A DNA stretch of 37,884 nucleotides from an uncultured Lachnospiraceae bacterium (GCA_902797025.1 CADBRN010000097.1:1-37884), one strand, 5' to 3'. Counted from the first letter of the stretch, positions 6,291-13,864 are shown. The notes: generated by a model from the letters alone, not told the origin. Numbers and translations are program-made.

Positions 6291-8771
6291 TCAGGACTCT
6301 TCATGATGGAAGACGGTATCCGCAACGTGTACGGTAGCCATCGCGTCTTTCGCGTAATAATCTGCGCCGATCTGCTCCGCATATTCCGGATTCATCACAG
6401 CGCCTCCGACAACCGTCACGGTATCGGGTTTTTCCTTATTCAGCAGGCGGATGGTCTCTCCCATATTTACAACCGTAGTTGTCATCAGCGCGCTGAGGCC
6501 GACCAGATGAACATCGTTTTTAAGCGCCGTCTCCAGAATTACCTCCGGGGGAACATCCCGTCCCAGATCAATCACATCGTACCCGTAATTCTCCAGCAGA
6601 ACCTTGACGATATTCTTTCCGATATCATGGATATCGCCCTTCACGGTCGCCAGAATCACCGGTTCCTTTTTCGCGGCGCTGTCTTCGGTCATATACTGCT
6701 TCACGATCTCAAAAGCAGCCTTGGCAGCCTCCGCACTCATCAGAAGCTGCGGGAGAAAGAGCGTTCCCTTTTCAAATCCCTGACCGACACGGTCGAGAGC
6801 AGGAATCAGCTGCCCGTTGACAAGATCGAGTGGAGAAGCGCCGTTCTCAAGCGCCGTTCCGGCTGCCTCTGCCGCTTTCTTTTCCATCCCGCGTTCAATA
6901 CAGTCCGCAAGTGTGCCGTCCAATCCTTCAGGCGCTGCGGCGGACCGGCCGCCGGCGGTCCCATCTGATCCGCTTCCGGGAACAGCGCCTCCCGCTTCAC
7001 CCGACCCGCCGTGCGAAGCGGATCCCCCATCCGGAACGGATACAGGCGCTTTTGTTCCTGCATAGGTGCGGATAAACGATTCACACTGCGGATCAAGTCC
7101 TGCGAGGACAAGGTATGCGCGATATGCATTCATCATCGCTTCATTGTTCGGATTGATGATCGCAAGGGAAAGCCCGTTCTGCATCGCCATCGTAAAAAAC
7201 GAAGCATTAATCAGCTCGCGCCTGGGCAGGCCGAAGGAAATATTCGACACTCCGAGAATCGAATGCATTCCGAGTTCATCGCGGAGACGGCGGATCGTCT
7301 CGAGTGTAACCACTGCGGACTGCTGATTGGAAGAAACGGTGAGCGCAAGTGCGTCAAAAACAAGATCCTTCTTTTCAATCCCGTACTCCGCCGCGGTCCG
7401 GATGATTTTTTTCGCCACCCGGATACGGCCGTCCGCCGTCTCCGGTATCCCGTCCTCGTCCAGAAGCAGTCCGACCACGACACCGCCGTATTTTCTGACG
7501 AGCGGAAAAACGGTCCGCATACTTTCTTCTTTCCCGTTCACCGAATTAATCATCGGCTTTCCGTTGTAATGACGCATCGCCCGTTCCATCGCCTCCGGAT
7601 CCGATGTATCGATCTGGAGCGGAAGAGCGGTAACACTCTGGAGCGATTTTATGACAGCATCGATCATCTCCGGTTCGTCAATTTCCGGAAGCCCCACATT
7701 GACGTCAAGAATGTCCGCGCCGGCATCCTCCTGACGAAATCCCTCGTTCAGGATGTAATCGATATCTCTGTTCTTCAGAGCCTCTTTAAATTTCTTTTTG
7801 CCCGTCGGGTTGATCCGTTCACCGATCAGGACCGGCTTCTCTCCGAGAACAACCGTAGTTGAAAAGGATGAGACGGCTGAGATCTGCTTTCTGACCGGTT
7901 CATGGAAGGGCAGATCCCTGCAAAGGCAAATCTCTTTTCGGATGTGTTCCGGAGTGGTGCCGCAGCACCCTCCGACGGCATGCGCGCCAAGCAGCGAAAT
8001 CTCACGCATCGACTCCGCAAATTCATCCGGTGATATATCATAATACGTGCGTCCCTTTTCGCTTCTCGGAAGTCCCGCATTCGGGTTGACGATCACCGGC
8101 ACCGAAGCCGCGGCAACAAATCGTTTGACGATCGGAATCATCTGCTCCGGTCCCATACCGCAGTTCACACCGAGCGCATCAACCCCCAGACCCTCGAGCA
8201 TCGCAGTCACCGATTCCGGCGTTCCTCCGGTCAGCATCTTTCCGCCCGCGTCAAACGTCACCGTGATGAACACCGGAAGATCACAGTTCTCCTTCGCCGC
8301 AAGTACGGCCGCCTTCGCCTCGTACGAATCTGCCATCGTTTCGATCAGGATGAGATCCGCACCTGCGCCGCTTCCGATCCGCACAACCTCGCCGAAGAGT
8401 TCCACCGCGCGCTCAAAGGAAAGATCTCCCATAGGCTCAAGCAGCTTGCCGGTCGGTCCGATATCGAGCGCGATAAACGCGTCCTCCCGGTTTGCCTCTT
8501 TGCGGGCACGGCCCGCGATCTGGACGGCTGAGGTCACGATTTCTTCAAGATTATCCGGGTATTTCAACGCATTCGCACCGAATGTATTCGTATTGAAGAT
8601 ATCACAGCCGGCGTCAAGATAGGCGCGGTGCATCGCCAGAACACGATCCGGGTGAATCAGATTCCAGGTCTCCGGAAGCTCTCCCGCAGAAAGTCCCATC
8701 TCCTGAAGTATCGTACCGGTGGCTCCATCAAAAAAAAGCCTCTTTTTGCCGATCGGAATATCTCGTCTCAT
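6291..8771 (-). CDS. metH: Cobalamin-dependent methionine synthase MetH lacking the activation domain
   Basis: MetH moves a methyl group from methyl-THF through cobalamin to homocysteine. The 826-residue product has, in order: a homocysteine-binding domain (1-290; zinc ligands Cys204, Cys269, Cys270), a pterin-binding domain (about 312-570; IGERINPTG 317-325), a Gly/Ser/Ala-rich linker (about 576-616), a cobalamin-binding cap (about 617-700) and the cobalamin domain with DIHDIG (713-718; the His coordinates cobalt). It ends there, about 400 residues short of E. coli MetH, with no SAM-binding reactivation domain; that function is encoded by the next gene upstream. Start 8771 is preferred over 8783 because GGAGG lies five bases before it. 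Confidence 0.96.
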   Translation of the reverse strand: MRRDIPIGKKRLFFDGATGTILQEMGLSAGELPETWNLIHPDRVLAMHRAYLDAGCDIFNTNTFGANALKYPDNLEEIVTSAVQIAGRARKEANREDAFIALDIGPTGKLLEPMGDLSFERAVELFGEVVRIGSGAGADLILIETMADSYEAKAAVLAAKENCDLPVFITVTFDAGGKMLTGGTPESVTAMLEGLGVDALGVNCGMGPEQMIPIVKRFVAAASVPVIVNPNAGLPRSEKGRTYYDISPDEFAESMREISLLGAHAVGGCCGTTPEHIRKEICLCRDLPFHEPVRKQISAVSSFSTTVVLGEKPVLIGERINPTGKKKFKEALKNRDIDYILNEGFRQEDAGADILDVNVGLPEIDEPEMIDAVIKSLQSVTALPLQIDTSDPEAMERAMRHYNGKPMINSVNGKEESMRTVFPLVRKYGGVVVGLLLDEDGIPETADGRIRVAKKIIRTAAEYGIEKKDLVFDALALTVSSNQQSAVVTLETIRRLRDELGMHSILGVSNISFGLPRRELINASFFTMAMQNGLSLAIINPNNEAMMNAYRAYLVLAGLDPQCESFIRTYAGTKAPVSVPDGGSASHGGSGEAGGAVPGSGSDGTAGGRSAAAPEGLDGTLADCIERGMEKKAAEAAGTALENGASPLDLVNGQLIPALDRVGQGFEKGTLFLPQLLMSAEAAKAAFEIVKQYMTEDSAAKKEPVILATVKGDIHDIGKNIVKVLLENYGYDVIDLGRDVPPEVILETALKNDVHLVGLSALMTTTVVNMGETIRLLNKEKPDTVTVVGGAVMNPEYAEQIGADYYAKDAMATVHVADTVFHHEES

Positions 8772-8818
8772 AAAATCCTCCATCTATTTCAAGATTTTCG
8801 CAAATGCTTCGCTGTCGG

Positions 8819-9466
8819 TTATCTGCGATATTCACAGTCCGTTTTAGCACAGGCTTCACAGCCCTGCGGATGGCAGATAACCGGAACATCCGAGACCCCG
8901 ACGATCGCCGTGACGGATTTTGAAGGCATCATCAACAGCGAATCGGTCAGGGTCAGACCGATCTGCTTCGGCGCGTCCAGAACCCGGATCAGATCACGCT
9001 GAAGTTCAAGCGGACAGTCGCCGTATCCCGGAGAGTAGCGCGGTCTTGTAAAGAGCCGCTCGTCTGCGGCTTCTTTCCGGATCTTTTCATTGACTATATC
9101 ACACCAGGTCTCGATCATCGCAGCAGAAGCAGCCTGATAAATCAGGGCATCACTCATTTTGCGAATCTGCGCGCGTGCGATCAGGCGATCCGGCCCGACA
9201 CCGAGCGTCGCTCCAAACAGATAGACCGACGAACAGTTCGCCAGATTTTTCGAAAGATTGCGGCTGACCACCGTAAGTCCTGCAAATCGAAGCGTCTTTT
9301 CATCCGGCCGCTCCAGAGCAAAGCGGCGTACGATTGATTTCGGACGGACCGCGTTCTGCAGTTCCTGCCCGCATTTTTCAATTTTTTCCTGAAGAACCGC
9401 GTCCGGTTCCTTCCCGTTCCGGAAGCCGAGATAACGCAGCGTCTCTTTTCTGTCCAGTTCGATCAT
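8819..9466 (-). CDS. Stand-alone methionine synthase reactivation (MetH activation-domain) protein
   Basis: The 215-residue product resembles the C-terminal SAM-binding activation domain of MetH, which reductively methylates cobalamin after it is oxidised. Visible family features are RPRYSPGYGDCPLEL (141-155), the segment LLMMPSKSVTAIVGVSD (177-193) and a C-terminal cysteine cluster (Cys198, 203, 206, 211) seen in stand-alone clostridial forms. It lies 47 bases upstream of a metH that lacks this domain, and downstream of metF, so the three probably form one operon. ATG 9466 has AAGAGA seven bases upstream; TTG 9472 is the alternative. Confidence 0.88.
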   Translation of the reverse strand: MIELDRKETLRYLGFRNGKEPDAVLQEKIEKCGQELQNAVRPKSIVRRFALERPDEKTLRFAGLTVVSRNLSKNLANCSSVYLFGATLGVGPDRLIARAQIRKMSDALIYQAASAAMIETWCDIVNEKIRKEAADERLFTRPRYSPGYGDCPLELQRDLIRVLDAPKQIGLTLTDSLLMMPSKSVTAIVGVSDVPVICHPQGCEACAKTDCEYRR

Positions 9467-9501
9467 TTTCAATTCTCTTATCTGAATCTACAGCCGAAAG
9501 T

Positions 9502-10362
9502 TCAACCGATTATCGCGGAAAGGCTTTCCATAATTCCGGCCGCGATCTCCGGTTTGTTCATCGTGTAAACGTGTATATGATTCACATCGTTCGCGATCAG
9601 ATCGATAATCTGCTCGGTCGCATAGACAATGCCTGCCTGTTTCATCGCTGCCGGATTACTTCCGAAGCGGTCGACGATCGACTTGAAACGCGCCGGAAGA
9701 TACGTTCCCGAGAGAGAAACCGTCCTTGCCACCTGCTTCGCATTCGTAATCGGCATGATGCCGGCAAGAACCGGTACGGTGATACCTGCTTCCCGAATCC
9801 GGTAAAGGAAATTGTAAAGGATGCTGTTATCAAAGAACATCTGAGTCGTCAGAAAATCACATCCCGCATCGACTTTCTCTTTCAGATGGCGGATGTCCTC
9901 ATCCTTCGTCGCGCACTCCACGTGTCCCTCCGGATAGCAGGCCCCGCCGATGCAGAAATCACCCTGCTCACGGATATCGCGAATCAGCTCACATGCATAC
10001 TGGTAATCATTCGCCCTGCGGCCGTCCTTCGGGATGTCTCCCCGGAGTGCCATAATATTCTCAAATCCTCGCTGTTTAAACTGAGCGATCATATCCCTGA
10101 CATGCTCCTTCGTGGAAGACACACAGGTCAGATGGGGCAGTACTTCGACACCATAGTTGTCTCTCAGGTTCTGGGCGATATTCAGAGTATATTCACTCGT
10201 TCCGCCTCCGGCTCCGTATGTCACACTCAGAAAATCAGGACGCAGCGCCGCGATTTTCACCGTCGCCGCTTCAACCGAACGATAATTATCGGCAGTTTTC
10301 GGCGGAAAAACTTCAAACGATATGGTAACTTTTCTGCTGTTCAGAATGTCTTTTATGCGCAT
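9502..10362 (-). CDS. metF: Methylenetetrahydrofolate reductase MetF
   Basis: MetF reduces 5,10-methylene-THF to 5-methyl-THF, the methyl donor for MetH, using FAD. The 286-residue product has the family start SFEVFPPK (15-22), DFLSVTYGAGG, the LRGD segment and DFLTTQMFFDN. AAGGAG lies nine bases before the ATG. It is the first gene of the leftward metF / reactivation protein / metH set and lies downstream of lexA, separated from it by a hairpin. I see no SAM or T-box riboswitch in the 106-base gap. It stands about 7 kb from the converging fchA-folD pair that supplies its substrate pool. Confidence 0.96.
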   Translation of the reverse strand: MRIKDILNSRKVTISFEVFPPKTADNYRSVEAATVKIAALRPDFLSVTYGAGGGTSEYTLNIAQNLRDNYGVEVLPHLTCVSSTKEHVRDMIAQFKQRGFENIMALRGDIPKDGRRANDYQYACELIRDIREQGDFCIGGACYPEGHVECATKDEDIRHLKEKVDAGCDFLTTQMFFDNSILYNFLYRIREAGITVPVLAGIMPITNAKQVARTVSLSGTYLPARFKSIVDRFGSNPAAMKQAGIVYATEQIIDLIANDVNHIHVYTMNKPEIAAGIMESLSAIIG

Positions 10363-10385
10363 TTTACCATTCTCCTTACTTATTA

Positions 10386-10414
10386 TGAAAACAGGCCGTC
10401 CTAAACGGACGACC
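10386..10414 (-). terminator. Hairpin between lexA and metF, probable lexA terminator
   Basis: On the minus strand GGTCGTCC pairs with GGACGGCC (one G-U pair) across a GTTTA loop and is followed by TGTTTT. It lies 55 bases after the lexA stop and 24 bases before the metF start. The T run is short, so it could be a weak terminator or an attenuator in a metF leader. Confidence 0.6.
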
Positions 10415-10468
10415 CGTATATATTACCATCATTTTTTGCTGTTTGCTATTGTCCAGACAACAACTTTC

Positions 10469-11140
10469 TCAAAAAAAGCGCAACAGGCCGAAAACTTTTC
10501 CCAGAATTTCCAGTTGATCCCGTACAATGATCGGTTTCATGGAATCATTTTCAGGCTGAAGGCGGATACAGTCGTTTTCTCTGTAAAACGTTTTTACAGT
10601 CGCGGAGTCGTCAAGCAACGCGACGACGATATCTCCGTTTTCAGCTGTCGGCGTTTTTTCCACGACGACATAGTCGCCGCTGAATATGCCGGCATTGATC
10701 ATACTGTCACCCCGGACTTTCAGAATAAAGCACGGATTGTTCGGAAGGCGGTCGACCGGCATCGGCAGATACGTCTCGATCTGCTCGACGGCAAGGAGTG
10801 GAGTGCCGGCGGCGACGCGTCCGATGACCGGAACCTGAACAACCGATTCATCCGGAGGCGCCGGAATAACGCCTCCCCGGTCAGCGGAGAGCGTTCCGAC
10901 GCGCAGATCCTGAAAATCATCATCAAGAATCTCGATCGCCCGCGGTTTATCCGGATCTCTCGCGATCAGACCTTTTTCCTCAAGTGCGTTCAGATGAAAA
11001 TAAACTGACGCGGTCGATTTCAGCCCGACTGCCGTACAGATCTCACGAACAGTCGGGGGATATCCTCTCGTCAGAATTTCTTTCTTGATATAATCGAGAA
11101 TTTCTTTCTGCTTTTTCCCAGGTTCCCTTGTCTTTCCCAT
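10469..11140 (-). CDS. lexA: SOS repressor LexA
   Basis: LexA represses DNA-damage genes and cleaves itself when RecA filaments form. The 223-residue product has a winged helix-turn-helix domain (about 1-70; PPTVREICTAVGLKSTASVY 28-47), the cleavage site Ala111-Gly112 in VIGRVAAGTP, catalytic Ser146 in GDSM and Lys183 in SATVKTF. ATG 11140 is chosen because GGGAGG lies seven bases upstream; the longer frame to 11239 runs through the promoter. It is divergent from a yneA-like gene, as in Bacillus. Three LexA boxes occupy the intergenic region, so both genes should be LexA-controlled. Confidence 0.97.
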   Translation of the reverse strand: MGKTREPGKKQKEILDYIKKEILTRGYPPTVREICTAVGLKSTASVYFHLNALEEKGLIARDPDKPRAIEILDDDFQDLRVGTLSADRGGVIPAPPDESVVQVPVIGRVAAGTPLLAVEQIETYLPMPVDRLPNNPCFILKVRGDSMINAGIFSGDYVVVEKTPTAENGDIVVALLDDSATVKTFYRENDCIRLQPENDSMKPIIVRDQLEILGKVFGLLRFF

Positions 11141-11170
11141 AAAATAACCTCCCGGAATGATTGCCTTTAC

Positions 11171-11199
11171 ATAATAGCACAGCCTTCCGCAGAAGGCAA
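11171..11199 (-). promoter_or_regulatory. lexA promoter
   Basis: On the minus strand TTGCCT (11199-11194) is followed by a 17-nt spacer and TATTAT (11176-11171), with TG one base before the -10 (extended -10). The spacer contains the inverted repeat GCCTTC/GAAGGC (11182-11197). SOS box 1 lies just upstream of the -35. Confidence 0.75.
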
Positions 11200-11208
11200 C
11201 CGGAAACA

Positions 11209-11222
11209 CAAACAAGTGTTCT
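11209..11222. promoter_or_regulatory. LexA operator (SOS box 1)
   Basis: CAAACAAGTGTTCT reads AGAACACTTGTTTG on the other strand, matching the Firmicutes GAAC-N4-GTTT operator pattern. It is 10 bases upstream of the lexA -35, the closest of the three boxes to lexA. Confidence 0.75.
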
Positions 11223-11232
11223 AAAAAAGCTG

Positions 11233-11261
11233 TTGACAAACATCTGTTCTAGTGATAAGCT
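11233..11261 (+). promoter_or_regulatory. Promoter of the yneA-like gene
   Basis: A perfect TTGACA (11233-11238), a 17-nt spacer and TAAGCT (11256-11261) with an upstream TG (extended -10). SOS box 2 starts inside the -35 and fills most of the spacer, and box 3 lies just downstream of the expected transcription start, so LexA binding should block it directly. Confidence 0.7.
11237..11250. promoter_or_regulatory. LexA operator (SOS box 2)
   Basis: CAAACATCTGTTCT reads AGAACAGATGTTTG on the other strand. It fits the Bacillus consensus CGAACRNRYGTTYC except at the two outer bases. It overlaps the -35 and spacer of the yneA-like promoter. Confidence 0.8.
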
Positions 11262-11275
11262 TCAAGCATACGAAA

Positions 11276-11289
11276 CAAACGTTTGTTCT
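11276..11289. promoter_or_regulatory. LexA operator (SOS box 3)
   Basis: CAAACGTTTGTTCT reads AGAACAAACGTTTG on the other strand and lies within the perfect palindrome AACAAACGTTTGTT. It sits just downstream of the expected transcription start of the yneA-like gene. Confidence 0.8.
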
Positions 11290-11365
11290 ATTTTTTTAGT
11301 GAAAGTATCTGTTCCCGGTATGATATCTGAAAAGGATCCCTGCCGGGAGAGGAAGGGGTTTCGAT

Positions 11366-11707
11366 ATGAGTGGAATAAGTGGAAAAAGCAGAAGCAGAAT
11401 AATTTCTCTCAGGACGGTTCTGGTGATTTTAATCACATCCGCATTCATTTTAACCGGGATCGTGGCGTTCACCTCCAGGAAAACGAAGGCAGATCCCGCA
11501 GACCTGTATAAATATTATACCAGCTATGAAGTGAAGAGCGGCGACACACTGTGGTCGATCGCGGAAGAGTACAGCGGAAACGGCGCATACGACCGGATCA
11601 CGGATTATATCGATGAGGTATGTTCGATCAACCATCTACCCAGTGACACCATCTACGCAGGCAATAAGATCTGTATTCCTTATTACTCGTCCGAGTGCAA
11701 AGATTAA
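11366..11707 (+). CDS. yneA: YneA-like SOS cell-division inhibitor (membrane anchor plus LysM)
   Basis: The 113-residue product has a basic N-terminus, one membrane segment (about 17-36) and an extracytoplasmic LysM domain (about 52-106, from YEVKSGDTLWSIAEEYSG to YAGNKICIPY). This is the layout of Bacillus YneA, which delays septation after DNA damage and is divergent from lexA. The same divergent position and three LexA boxes support that role. Sequence identity alone would only say LysM protein, so the name rests on architecture plus context. GGAAGGGG precedes the ATG. A strong bidirectional terminator follows. Confidence 0.82.
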   Translation: MSGISGKSRSRIISLRTVLVILITSAFILTGIVAFTSRKTKADPADLYKYYTSYEVKSGDTLWSIAEEYSGNGAYDRITDYIDEVCSINHLPSDTIYAGNKICIPYYSSECKD

Positions 11708-11750
11708 TGTCACCCGCGGCCGGCCCGAGCGGTTACCCCTTTATTTTATG

Positions 11751-11779
11751 AAAAGAGGGCTGGTCACCAGCCCTCTTTT
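11751..11779. terminator. Bidirectional intrinsic terminator
   Basis: AAAAGAGGGCTGG (11751-11763) and CCAGCCCTCTTTT (11767-11779) form a perfect 13-bp stem with a TCA loop. An A run on one side and a T run on the other let it act for both the yneA-like gene and the converging HIT gene. Confidence 0.9.
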
Positions 11780-11847
11780 CGCACAGATGCCCGTCTCCGG
11801 AAAAATGATTTTCCATACTCCCGGGCGAATGGTTCGATTGAAACGGA

Positions 11848-12282
11848 TTATCCGAGAATGGCCTCACGGAGTTTTGAAGCGACCGCCTCGCATTCCTCGT
11901 CCGTCGTGAGTTTTTTGCGGTTCGGATCCATCTCAAACGTTCCGCCCCATTCAAACTCGCCCTTGTACTTCGGAACAAGGTGCATATGCATATGGCCGGC
12001 GGTGTCGCCGTATGCGCCATAATTAACCTTGTCCGGATGATAAACATCATGGATCGCCTGTGATACTTTTGCTACGTCCTCAAAATATGCGGAACGCTGT
12101 TCCGGTGTCAGGTCGATCAATTCCGCAACGTGCCACTTTGCCGCGACGATACATCTTCCCGGATGGGACTGCTCTTTGAAAATATAAACCTTGCTCGCCG
12201 GAAGCTCGCAGACTTTATAACCAAACTTCGCGACGATGTCTCCCTCTGCACAATACGCACAATCCGGATGTTCAACTGCCAT
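11848..12282 (-). CDS. HIT family protein (nucleotide hydrolase/transferase)
   Basis: HIT proteins act on nucleotide phosphates such as dinucleoside polyphosphates or nucleoside phosphoramidates. The 144-residue product has the histidine triad HMHMHLVPK (97-105; His97, 99, 101) and an N-terminal CxxC (Cys8, Cys11) found in zinc-binding bacterial members. AAGGAGG lies seven bases before the ATG. It is a single gene divergent from the AEC transporter and converging on the yneA-like gene. The exact substrate cannot be told from sequence. Confidence 0.9.
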   Translation of the reverse strand: MAVEHPDCAYCAEGDIVAKFGYKVCELPASKVYIFKEQSHPGRCIVAAKWHVAELIDLTPEQRSAYFEDVAKVSQAIHDVYHPDKVNYGAYGDTAGHMHMHLVPKYKGEFEWGGTFEMDPNRKKLTTDEECEAVASKLREAILG

Positions 12283-12360
12283 AATAATACCTCCTTATTT
12301 TTAAACATTTCCTGCAGTTATCATACAACAAATCGATTTGCCCGTACAGATTTTTTTGCT

Positions 12361-12389
12361 TTGACGGATGCAATGCGGTTCTTTATAAT
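12361..12389 (+). promoter_or_regulatory. Promoter of the AEC transporter gene
   Basis: TTGACG (12361-12366), a 17-nt spacer and a perfect TATAAT (12384-12389). The gene starts 26 bases later with GAGGGGAG in between. This is one of the best sigma-A matches in the window. Confidence 0.85.
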
Positions 12390-12414
12390 GTAGTGCAAAA
12401 GAGGGGAGCAGACG

Positions 12415-13332
12415 ATGGAAGCAGCGGTGATTCTTCAGCAAATGTGTGTGATCCTGGTCCTTGTAGTGATCGGGATCTGGCTTTACAAAATCCATATTTT
12501 GAATGACGGGACCGCGAAAAATCTATCGTGGATTATCGTAAATATCTGCAACCCGATGACGCTTCTGTCGATGGTTACCGGCGGTACGATCACAACAACC
12601 CATTCGGACTTTACAGTCGGACTCATTCTCTGTGCCCTGCTGTATGGTTTTCTGTGTCTTTTCGGTATGGCGATGCCGCACATCCTTCGCGTCCGCGACA
12701 GGGATCAGCAGCGATATTACAATGTTATCACCGTCTATACGAATACGGGCTTTATCGGTATCCCGCTCGCAAAAGCCCTTCTTTCCGGAAATGAGATGAT
12801 CTATGTCATCTTATGCAATATCCTGTTTACTCTGGTATTTTATTCACACGGGATCCTGTTGCTCAGCACAGGGAAAGATCGGTTCCGCATCCGCAATCTG
12901 ATCAATCCGGGAATAATCATGGCGGTTCTTGCCCTCCTTATCTACTGGTTTGATATCCGCCTTCCAAAACCCTGCGTCAGTCTGATCACGCATGCCGGCA
13001 ATCCGACCGTCTTTTTGTCAATGATCCTGCTTGGAGCATCCCTTGCAAAACAGCCGATCATCAAATCCATGAAGTCCGCAAGGCTCTGGATCTTCATCGG
13101 CATCAGAATGATCGCGTTTCCGATCGGGCTGGTATTGCTGTTAAGAACCGCAGGCACAGGCGGCGCAGCCGTAAGAACATACTGTCTTATGATGGCGCTT
13201 CCGATCGCAAACCTGCCGCTGATTCAATCAGAAAAAGAAGGCCGTGATACGGCCTTCCTTTCGCAGGCGATCATGATGACAACGGTTGTCTCTTTCGTAA
13301 CCGTTCCGCTCGTCATGAGTATTCTGTTCTGA
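12415..13332 (+). CDS. AEC family (auxin efflux carrier-like) permease
   Basis: The 305-residue product is almost entirely hydrophobic, with eight to ten membrane segments from VILVLVVIGIWLYKI near the start to MTTVVSFVTVPLVMSILF at the end. The AEC family signatures are present: NLSWIIVNICNPM in the N-terminal half, TGFIGIPLAKALLSG, and ALPIANLPLIQSE with the conserved Asn/Pro. Bacterial AEC members export or import small carboxylates such as malate, but the substrate is not predictable here. It is transcribed alone from its own promoter. A terminator for the opposing gene lies inside its 3' end (13230-13257). Confidence 0.88.
   Translation: MEAAVILQQMCVILVLVVIGIWLYKIHILNDGTAKNLSWIIVNICNPMTLLSMVTGGTITTTHSDFTVGLILCALLYGFLCLFGMAMPHILRVRDRDQQRYYNVITVYTNTGFIGIPLAKALLSGNEMIYVILCNILFTLVFYSHGILLLSTGKDRFRIRNLINPGIIMAVLALLIYWFDIRLPKPCVSLITHAGNPTVFLSMILLGASLAKQPIIKSMKSARLWIFIGIRMIAFPIGLVLLLRTAGTGGAAVRTYCLMMALPIANLPLIQSEKEGRDTAFLSQAIMMTTVVSFVTVPLVMSILF
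13230..13257 (-). terminator. Terminator of the 13341-13751 gene, inside the AEC coding region
   Basis: On the minus strand GAAGGCCGT and ACGGCCTTC form a perfect 9-bp stem with an ATC loop, followed directly by TTTTTCT. It lies 83 bases past the stop of the minus-strand gene but within the last 100 bases of the AEC gene. Confidence 0.75.
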
Positions 13333-13340
13333 TCGGTTCC

Positions 13341-13751
13341 TTATCTGCTGTTCAGTCCGTAAAACAGCGCGAGATAACACGCAAAATCGCCGATCCGTCT
13401 GCGGTCGCTGCCGAGCCGGTCGCGCCAGATTGTTGAAATATTGCGTGCTGCCATCGCTTCCTCAAGCGTATTCAGTGTGACGATAAATGTATCATGAAGA
13501 AGAGTCCGCTGTTCTTTGTTGTATTTTTTTTCGTCGGCGTCAAGAAGCAGCCATTCACTCCGGACTCCCGCATAATCAACCGCCTTTGTAATCATATCGT
13601 TATAGAGAGACACCAGTTCTTTATCCGCCGTCTGAAGCGAAGAGGACAGTCTTTTGAAAATATCGTCCGCCTCGCTTAAAAGCATGGTATTGTCCTGCGT
13701 TCCGTTCCGACGGTTCCATGATGAACCTGAATATTCATTGATCCTTGCCAT
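13341..13751 (-). CDS. Conserved hypothetical protein, 136 residues
   Basis: I do not recognise this protein. It is soluble, with no signal peptide or membrane segment, mostly predicted helical, and has a polar N-terminus (MARINEYSGSSWNRRNGTQ) followed by helices such as EADDIFKRLSSSLQTADKELVSLYNDM and TLEEAMAARNISTIWRDRLGSDRRRIGDFACYLA. ATG 13751 is chosen because GGGGGA lies about eight bases upstream; the open frame to 13841 would read through the promoter. It has its own promoter and terminator, is divergent from the V-ATPase operon and convergent with the AEC gene. Confidence 0.75.
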   Translation of the reverse strand: MARINEYSGSSWNRRNGTQDNTMLLSEADDIFKRLSSSLQTADKELVSLYNDMITKAVDYAGVRSEWLLLDADEKKYNKEQRTLLHDTFIVTLNTLEEAMAARNISTIWRDRLGSDRRRIGDFACYLALFYGLNSR

Positions 13752-13787
13752 AGCTTCATTCCCCCGTATGATTCCCCTATTTAAATT

Positions 13788-13816
13788 ATTGTAATACGAT
13801 TTTCCGAAGGATTCAA
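13788..13816 (-). promoter_or_regulatory. Promoter of the 136-residue hypothetical gene
   Basis: On the minus strand TTGAAT (13816-13811), a 17-nt spacer and TACAAT (13793-13788). It gives a leader of about 30 nt to the ATG at 13751, which supports that start over the longer frame. Confidence 0.65.
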
Positions 13817-13864
13817 CAGCCCGAATTCCGCCTGTCAACATTAATATTTCTGTAATATTCGCGC

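Noticed and set aside
7011-7862. 283-codon open frame antisense to metH
   Set aside because: It is fully inside metH on the other strand, has no ribosome binding site and no recognisable domain; long shadows are common in this GC-rich coding DNA.
10363-10468. SAM or T-box riboswitch before metF
   Set aside because: Expected for methionine genes, but none of the conserved core motifs are present; only a terminator-like hairpin is seen.
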